From assembly GCA_019116585.1 (NCBI GenBank), contig DXBJ01000041.1:1-48143 (forward strand): a stretch of DNA of 48,143 nucleotides. Reading direction: 5' to 3'. The notes under the pieces are model-generated. The model searched no databases, had not been told where the DNA came from, and worked only from the letters and a program-made list of their open reading frames with translations. This stretch comes from Candidatus Faecalibacterium gallistercoris. Lineage in GTDB: Bacteria > Bacillota > Clostridia > Oscillospirales > Ruminococcaceae. Positions 40,535 through 48,143 of this stretch are shown piece by piece. Made by a program: the position numbers and the translations under genes. How positions within the stretch are numbered: position 1 is the stretch's first letter; every line of letters begins with the position of its first letter.

Positions 40535-41132
40535 TCTCTTCCTCCTTTTTCAGCACTGCCACCACAGCATTCAGTTTTTCGCTGGATACTGCTGCCAGCA
40601 CGGTAGGCAGGATCGCAAACTTACAGCTGCCCTGATTGAATTTGCCATCGATTCGCTGGATCACTGCATGGTTTTCCAGCAGAGTCAGCGCCCGTTTGAC
40701 CTCCTCCATGTTGGGCTTGGCAGGGAGAATGGCGTAATCGGTCACTACCTTTTCCAACAAATCGCGGACAGTGCAGATGGCATCCTGTTCCAAACCAAGA
40801 TGTTCCAAATTTTCCTCATAGAGCATCCGGACAGCAAGCAGAATCGCTGTTTCTTTTTTGTCCAAATTACAGCGGTTAACTTCATCCGTATTCAAGATGT
40901 AGAAATAGCCGTTTCTGTCATCTCTGCGCAGATCCCAGTCCAGAAGGGACAAATAATCCCGCACTTCTTCGTAATGAGTGGTAAGGAAGATATAATTTGG
41001 GTTTGTGACCCGGCCATTGCCAGGTTTATACACCGTTCTGACAATATAGGTTCGGCTGAGCAACTGGTTGCAGACAGCTTTGAAACTATCCAGTTCTTTT
41101 TGGCTCGCACCGTTGATCCAATCAAGATTCAC
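40503..41132 (-). CDS. jetB: Wadjet kite subunit JetB (DUF4194)
   Basis: A 209-residue DUF4194 protein (MukE/kite-like): winged-helix features such as LDWDLRRDDRNGYFYILN, then CNLDKKETAILLAVRMLYEE and ALTLLENHAVIQRI, ending in an acidic tail (EEENEETEEDTSD). It should bridge JetC heads and the JetA kleisin. The start is GTG at 41132 with AAGGAGG 6 bases upstream, overlapping jetA by 11 bases. Confidence 0.92.
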   Translation of the reverse strand: MNLDWINGASQKELDSFKAVCNQLLSRTYIVRTVYKPGNGRVTNPNYIFLTTHYEEVRDYLSLLDWDLRRDDRNGYFYILNTDEVNRCNLDKKETAILLAVRMLYEENLEHLGLEQDAICTVRDLLEKVVTDYAILPAKPNMEEVKRALTLLENHAVIQRIDGKFNQGSCKFAILPTVLAAVSSEKLNAVVAVLKKEEENEETEEDTSD

Positions 41133-42525
41133 TCTTATCCTCCTTGCGTGTGATTACAAGTTGTGGGATGGTATAACCGTTTTCAGTAAAAGACCCATCC
41201 AGTACTTCAATTTGATAGGCCGCATCTGACCGGTGTCCTGCCAGCACAGCCAGCAAGCTCATTACATAGGCTTTGTCATTGTCCAAGTTCATATCTTTCG
41301 AGTAGCAAATCCCAGACGCCGCAAGCCATTGTTCCACATAGGCAGCTACTGCCACTCGGTCGTACTCGGTGTTCAACAGCCGCATCGCCTGCGCTGATGC
41401 CATTGCATCCACCGGCGTTTCCTCGATCAGTACCGGCGCCGAGCGCGTTCGCTTGCCGGGCCGCCTGCGATACCAGAGGCTCCTTTCAGAAAGGAATGAT
41501 TGCTCATGCAGCTGGAATACCGGCTGGATCTGTTCTACCAAATCCGTTGCACGGCGGTTTCTGGATAACGCCTGCAGCAAATAATTCAAATTACCTCGAA
41601 TATTCTGGTCATGGTTGGTCAGATTTTCGATTTTTTGTGTCGTAGCTCTGGTATAACGACGAACCTGCCAATCGATTTCGTCCAAATACTCGTGCTCTAT
41701 ACTGTTGTATTGGTCCTTGACCCAGAACATCTTTTGCAGCAGATCCGAGCGGCAGGCTTTCAGCGTTGCTCCGCGGCGGTCCTGCAATGCGGCATTGGCC
41801 AGAGCCATCAACGTACTTTCATCTTCCGCCCAATCCGTCAGATATCTCTCGATGTACACACGATATTTGGGCACCGAATCCTTGATCTTGAGCGGTCGGA
41901 TATATGCCTCCACCACTCGCTGTCCAAAGTCATCGAAGTGAGAGGCAAGTACCTCATTGACTTCGTGCATTTCCACTTGTTTTTGGAAGAAATGCTTCAC
42001 ATTATGGTAGATCATCTGCAGCAGTTTTATTAAATCCCGCGTGTTGTCATACGCGCTGTAGACGGCTGCCATTTTGTCGTAGACGTTGTCTCCCTCATAA
42101 GCAACTTTTAAGCTTGAATAGGTGCCAAACACATAGGAATATCCGCGTGCTGGACTGTCATCCCGCAGCTGATGGAATAATTCCAGCAGGCGGCTGCTAT
42201 ACCCAGGAACAGTGATGTATTCCTTGAAGTTCTCTCCACGTTCTTTCTCGAACCAGCCTTTGCCCCACAACTTGCGGATCAAAAAACGAGCCCTTCCTGA
42301 GATATCTCGCAACTCATCCTCGTCGATATCCTCTCCTTCAAAATTTGCATCTGCCAGCTGTTGCTCCAGCTTGCTGCGCAGCATTGAGTAGAGCATCTCT
42401 TCCGGGATCTTTAGTTTTTCCTGATAGGCCGCATACAGGACATCCAGCGCGTCGGCATATAGTTCCCGGTTTGGCGACGCCAGAACTGAAAACAACTCTT
42501 TCGGCAGCGCTTCAAATAATTTCAC
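41122..42525 (-). CDS. jetA: Wadjet kleisin-like subunit JetA (DUF5716)
   Basis: A 467-residue JetA-family protein (DUF5716 type, placing the system with type II Wadjet as I recall the scheme). It opens VKLFEALPKELFSVLASPNRELYADAL, contains ISGRARFLIRKLWGKGWFE near 80 and FGTYSSLKVAYEGDNVYDKM near 130, and ends in a beta-rich domain (DGSFTENGYTIPQLVITRK). The start is GTG at 42525, because GGGAGG lies 7 bases upstream; an ATG 15 bases earlier overlaps that site. It is the first gene of the jetABCD operon. TATACT at about 42590 on the minus strand is a possible -10 box with a weak -35. Confidence 0.9.
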   Translation of the reverse strand: MKLFEALPKELFSVLASPNRELYADALDVLYAAYQEKLKIPEEMLYSMLRSKLEQQLADANFEGEDIDEDELRDISGRARFLIRKLWGKGWFEKERGENFKEYITVPGYSSRLLELFHQLRDDSPARGYSYVFGTYSSLKVAYEGDNVYDKMAAVYSAYDNTRDLIKLLQMIYHNVKHFFQKQVEMHEVNEVLASHFDDFGQRVVEAYIRPLKIKDSVPKYRVYIERYLTDWAEDESTLMALANAALQDRRGATLKACRSDLLQKMFWVKDQYNSIEHEYLDEIDWQVRRYTRATTQKIENLTNHDQNIRGNLNYLLQALSRNRRATDLVEQIQPVFQLHEQSFLSERSLWYRRRPGKRTRSAPVLIEETPVDAMASAQAMRLLNTEYDRVAVAAYVEQWLAASGICYSKDMNLDNDKAYVMSLLAVLAGHRSDAAYQIEVLDGSFTENGYTIPQLVITRKEDKSES

Positions 42526-42814
42526 TTCAGCACCTCCCATGCATATTATCTGTAATCGACGATTCGGTTTTTGTATATTTAGTATAGCATAGTGAAAGCG
42601 GCTTTCTTAGAGTCCTTTCTTTTATTGTTGAAAATCAGTCGATTGCACAAAGCAAAACAACGTGGTTTGTGCAAATCTCCCATATTTTTATGTATTACGC
42701 AAACCGTATCCGGCTGAAAAATCTCCCACAGCGGCGCACATCTCCGCAGCATTGAGCCATCGACAAAAGCACCAATTGCCCAAAATGAACAATTGAACGG
42801 GACCGCCAGCCCCA
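42526..42814. other. AT-rich region between jetA and the IS3 remnant
   Basis: It holds the jetA upstream region on the minus strand and otherwise no recognised gene. Its base composition is lower in GC than most of the window, consistent with acquired DNA. Confidence 0.5.
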
Positions 42815-42916
42815 CCTATCGATTTGATCGACGAGTTTATCCATTTCTATAACCACGAGCGGCTCCAGACAAAAACTGACCTGGCTCCGCTTTCGCTTCG
42901 CCAGGCCAGTCTTTGA
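42815..42916 (+). mobile_element. IS3-family transposase C-terminal remnant
   Basis: A 33-codon frame ending in TGA reads DLIDEFIHFYNHERLQTK and then DLAPLSLRQASL, the closing pattern of IS3/IS150-type DDE transposases (the (F/Y)IxxYNxxRxQ motif followed by the xxPxxxR tail). The upstream catalytic region is absent and the frame breaks directly before it, so this is a relic. It marks one flank of the Wadjet region. Confidence 0.78.
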
Positions 42917-43007
42917 TTCGTTTATTCTGCCCCTTGCAGGCCTTTTTTGTATTGTCCGCACATTATGAGGCGGTTCACAAGAGAATGAGAGGGCGCCGCT
43001 TTTACTC

Positions 43008-46308
<3,301 letters not shown>

Positions 46309-46394
46309 CGTATTCCTCCTTTTTTAGATGCCGGGCCCAAAGCCCATAAGTAAAACAGGCAAATTTTATGTCCAGCAGGGGCCGCGGTCCCCTG

Positions 46395-47249
46395 TCAGTC
46401 ATCGGGTCGGGTAATACGCCGGATGTAGACTGTGAGATACATCATTTCCTCTTCCGGGATGGCAATGGCGTAGTCCTGCCAGATCATGGCGGCAATTTTT
46501 TCAGCACAGGCGTATTCTTGGCGGTACTGTGTCCGCACCAGCCCCTGCAGCTCTCTGTCATCGGTGTCAAGCATCTCGTCTTTGAACAACCGCTGGGCAA
46601 AGAACTTCAGATGTGTGATAAAGCGCGTATAATGCAGGGATCTTTCATCCAGTTTCACTCCGATGCTGTCCCTAAAGACACGCAGGATCTTTTGGATCAG
46701 GAGGGTAGTCTTGGTAGCCTGATTTAAGTTATCGTATTGCAGTTCCCCATTGACGAGATGCATAGCAATCGCGCCAGCCTCGTCTTCCGGCAGAACAAAT
46801 CCCGTCTTTTCCCGAATCTGCTCTAAGCCGTACAGCGCCACCTGGAATTCCTGCGGATAAAAGGTCCGTATCTCTGGCAGAAGAGAATTATGAAAACCAA
46901 GCCCCTTTTTCAGCCGTGTCACCGCAAAACTGATGTGATCTACCAGGTCCAGATAGACGCCCTCATCCAGCTCAGTATGCACCAGTTCCTGAAATTTTTC
47001 CAGAATCGCCTCAACAACTTCCAGATAGACTACTGGCACATCCGCCAGCATCGCATAGCGCTGATTCCCAATCACTTTGTTTTTGGGAACGAATTCCCTC
47101 ACCACGATGCGGCGGTCCACTTCAGCGCCAGGATGCTGCTTGAAGCCGACTCCTTTCCCCAGCAGGACACGCTCCTGTCCCCGTTCGTTGACAGCCAGCA
47201 CGACGTTGTTATTGACGATACTGCGGATCCAAAGACGCTCGCTGCCCAT
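46395..47249 (-). CDS. licT: BglG/LicT-family transcription antiterminator
   Basis: A 284-residue regulator: an RNA-binding CAT domain (about 1-60, IRSIVNNNVVLAVNERGQERVLLGKGVGF) and two PRD domains with phosphorylatable His (YLDLVDHISFAVTRL near 105 and TRFITHLKFFAQRLF near 210). Sugar-dependent phosphorylation by the PTS lets it bind its RAT site and prevent termination. A matching RAT/terminator lies in its own leader, so it controls itself and the bglP-bglA genes downstream. Confidence 0.94.
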   Translation of the reverse strand: MGSERLWIRSIVNNNVVLAVNERGQERVLLGKGVGFKQHPGAEVDRRIVVREFVPKNKVIGNQRYAMLADVPVVYLEVVEAILEKFQELVHTELDEGVYLDLVDHISFAVTRLKKGLGFHNSLLPEIRTFYPQEFQVALYGLEQIREKTGFVLPEDEAGAIAMHLVNGELQYDNLNQATKTTLLIQKILRVFRDSIGVKLDERSLHYTRFITHLKFFAQRLFKDEMLDTDDRELQGLVRTQYRQEYACAEKIAAMIWQDYAIAIPEEEMMYLTVYIRRITRPDD

Positions 47250-47305
47250 AGTGTCACCTCTTTCTCAACGCAGTCCGCGGGCACCATTGCCCGCAAAATG
47301 GGCAG

Positions 47306-47390
47306 AAAAAAACCCGATATTGCCCTGGCCGGTACGTCAACCATACCAGCCGGCCAATATCAGGTGTTGCCTGTTTGCCAGTTACAATCC
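47306..47390 (-). promoter_or_regulatory. RAT site overlapping a terminator (LicT target)
   Basis: On the minus strand GGATTGTAACTGGCAAACAG begins at 47390 and continues to 47362, closely following the LicT/BglG antiterminator-site consensus. Its 3' end overlaps the left arm of a long terminator hairpin (47364-47350 with 47332-47313) followed by seven T (47312-47306). LicT bound to the first hairpin would block the second. Confidence 0.9.
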
Positions 47391-47418
47391 CGACGGATCC
47401 TACTCAATTTTCACATTT

Positions 47419-47447
47419 ACTATACATTTTTTGCTTTTGAATGTCAA
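47419..47447 (-). promoter_or_regulatory. Promoter of the licT-bglP-bglA operon
   Basis: Minus-strand TTGACA (47447-47442), a 17-base spacer and TATAGT (47424-47419), just upstream of the RAT site. Confidence 0.9.
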
Positions 47448-47909
47448 CAATCAAAGAAAAATTCCACACAACGCACAAGTTTCACACCCAGATTTTATGC
47501 ATTTGGCTCAAATTCTTGCTTGCTTCGACGGCACAGAAAGATAGCACCTGTGCAGGAGCCAGGCCTTTTCCGCTGGTTGCTGCCAGAAAGCGCTGCGTGT
47601 CCCAGTTGACAGGGATCCCACTTTGCTTTCCAAGGCGATCTATAGTACGGGAGCTTTTGATTTAGCTATTTTCCTTCCGCACTGCCCCGTTTTATTTCAT
47701 GCTGCAGCGGCACTTCTCGTCCAAACGCTCTCTGCAACGCCACAGAACACGCTAAAACCATGGAACGTCCCTGCCCTATCATCCAACTGAACCTTTGCGT
47801 CTGCAAAGGCAAGGTATGCCTTATAGATTATTTTTCTATTTGATGTCAATCGAGCAGGTGCACCTGATGCTAAGCGCATTTGCCCGCTTTCAGCGTTCGC
47901 AGAACGCGC
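47448..47909. other. Intergenic region, possible gene relics
   Basis: No gene with a credible start is seen. A minus-strand frame at about 47482-47661 (ending in KNLSQMHKIWV) and one ending at 47697 are protein-like in composition but lack start signals and resemble nothing I know. They may be decayed remnants. Confidence 0.4.
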
Positions 47910-48024
47910 AGAACTTCTGCGTTCCATGGGGTTTGGGGCGTGCCCCAACAAGTATCGTCTGGCAAAATGGATAGCCAGACGAATTGCTTGCTGGAACATT
48001 TGGTACCAGCAAGCCCTGCTTGCT
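47910..48024 (-). repeat. 115-bp hairpin-rich repeat, copy 2
   Basis: Reverse-complement partner of 222-336 with four substitutions by eye. In this copy the stem-loops are more complete: CCAGCAAGC with GCTTGCTGG, GTCTGGC with GCCAGAC, GGGGC with GCCCC, and a further GAACGC/GCGTTC arm pair just outside the shared block. Confidence 0.85.
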
Positions 48025-48143
48025 GGTATACTGTTATCGATGAAATAAAAAACATTTCATCGAGAATGGTGTACGGTTGTGCCGGTTCTGAAAACATTGT
48101 AACATAGAACTATCATGCGGGGCTGAAAGTGGCAAAATTGCTT

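Noticed and set aside
46309-46394. A second RAT site between licT and bglP
   Set aside because: GC-rich hairpins are present but no match to the RAT consensus on the minus strand and no T tract after the hairpin.

Overview
The window comes from a GC-rich anaerobic Firmicute, most likely Oscillospiraceae/Ruminococcaceae (Faecalibacterium, Gemmiger or Subdoligranulum-like). This is inferred from PPi-type phosphofructokinases, a 2-hydroxyacyl-CoA dehydratase with its activase, a Trp T-box, a Spo0A-like regulator, a broken sigK and strong Shine-Dalgarno sites. No species is assigned. No rRNA, tRNA or CRISPR array was seen.

Layout. (1) 222-336 and 47910-48024 are two 115-bp copies of a hairpin-rich repeat in opposite orientation. 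(2) 765-13848 (-) is one long same-strand run of 16 reading frames. It encodes a branched-chain-type ABC importer (livK, livH, a frameshifted livM, livG, livF), a cytidylate-kinase-like P-loop protein, a D-amino-acid aminotransferase, both halves of a D-glutamate cyclase as separate genes (DUF4392 and DUF1445), 5-oxoprolinase PxpABC, and an ATP-grasp/alpha-E/transglutaminase trio whose ATP-grasp is half length. (3) 14537-19274 holds an XRE regulator, a GDSL hydrolase and two tandem PPi-phosphofructokinases. (4) 19356-23676 (-) is a 2-hydroxyacyl-CoA dehydratase component and its activase. (5) 24240-26230 (+) is a small unknown protein, a Spo0A-like regulator with degenerate receiver, and a soluble histidine-kinase-like ATPase. 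(6) 26290-34625 holds yjdF with a leader that can hide its RBS, a stand-alone trpB under a tRNA-Trp T-box, yunG, a CPBP protease, an AraC regulator, a rhodanese lipoprotein, a dCache-like GGDEF protein and an amidohydrolase. (7) At 34770 begins a sigK gene whose homology stops after the codons for Cys-Ile-Glu-Asn, the place where I recall the skin element interrupting sigK in Bacillus subtilis. Behind it lie an HTH protein and a complete Wadjet system (jetABCD, visibly lower GC), closed by an IS3-transposase remnant. (8) 43008-47249 (-) is a beta-glucoside PTS operon (bglA, bglP, licT) with a RAT/terminator leader.

The strongest system-level reading is region 2. D-Ala + 2-oxoglutarate could give D-Glu (Dat), which is cyclised to 5-oxoproline (DUF1445 + DUF4392, together the architecture of vertebrate DGLUCY) and then opened by PxpABC, next to an amino-acid importer. 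The livM frameshift is an exact 7-bp tandem duplication and may be reversible. Five independent promoters use TTGCAT-N17-TATAAT-like spacing, a recurring -35 variant in this genome.
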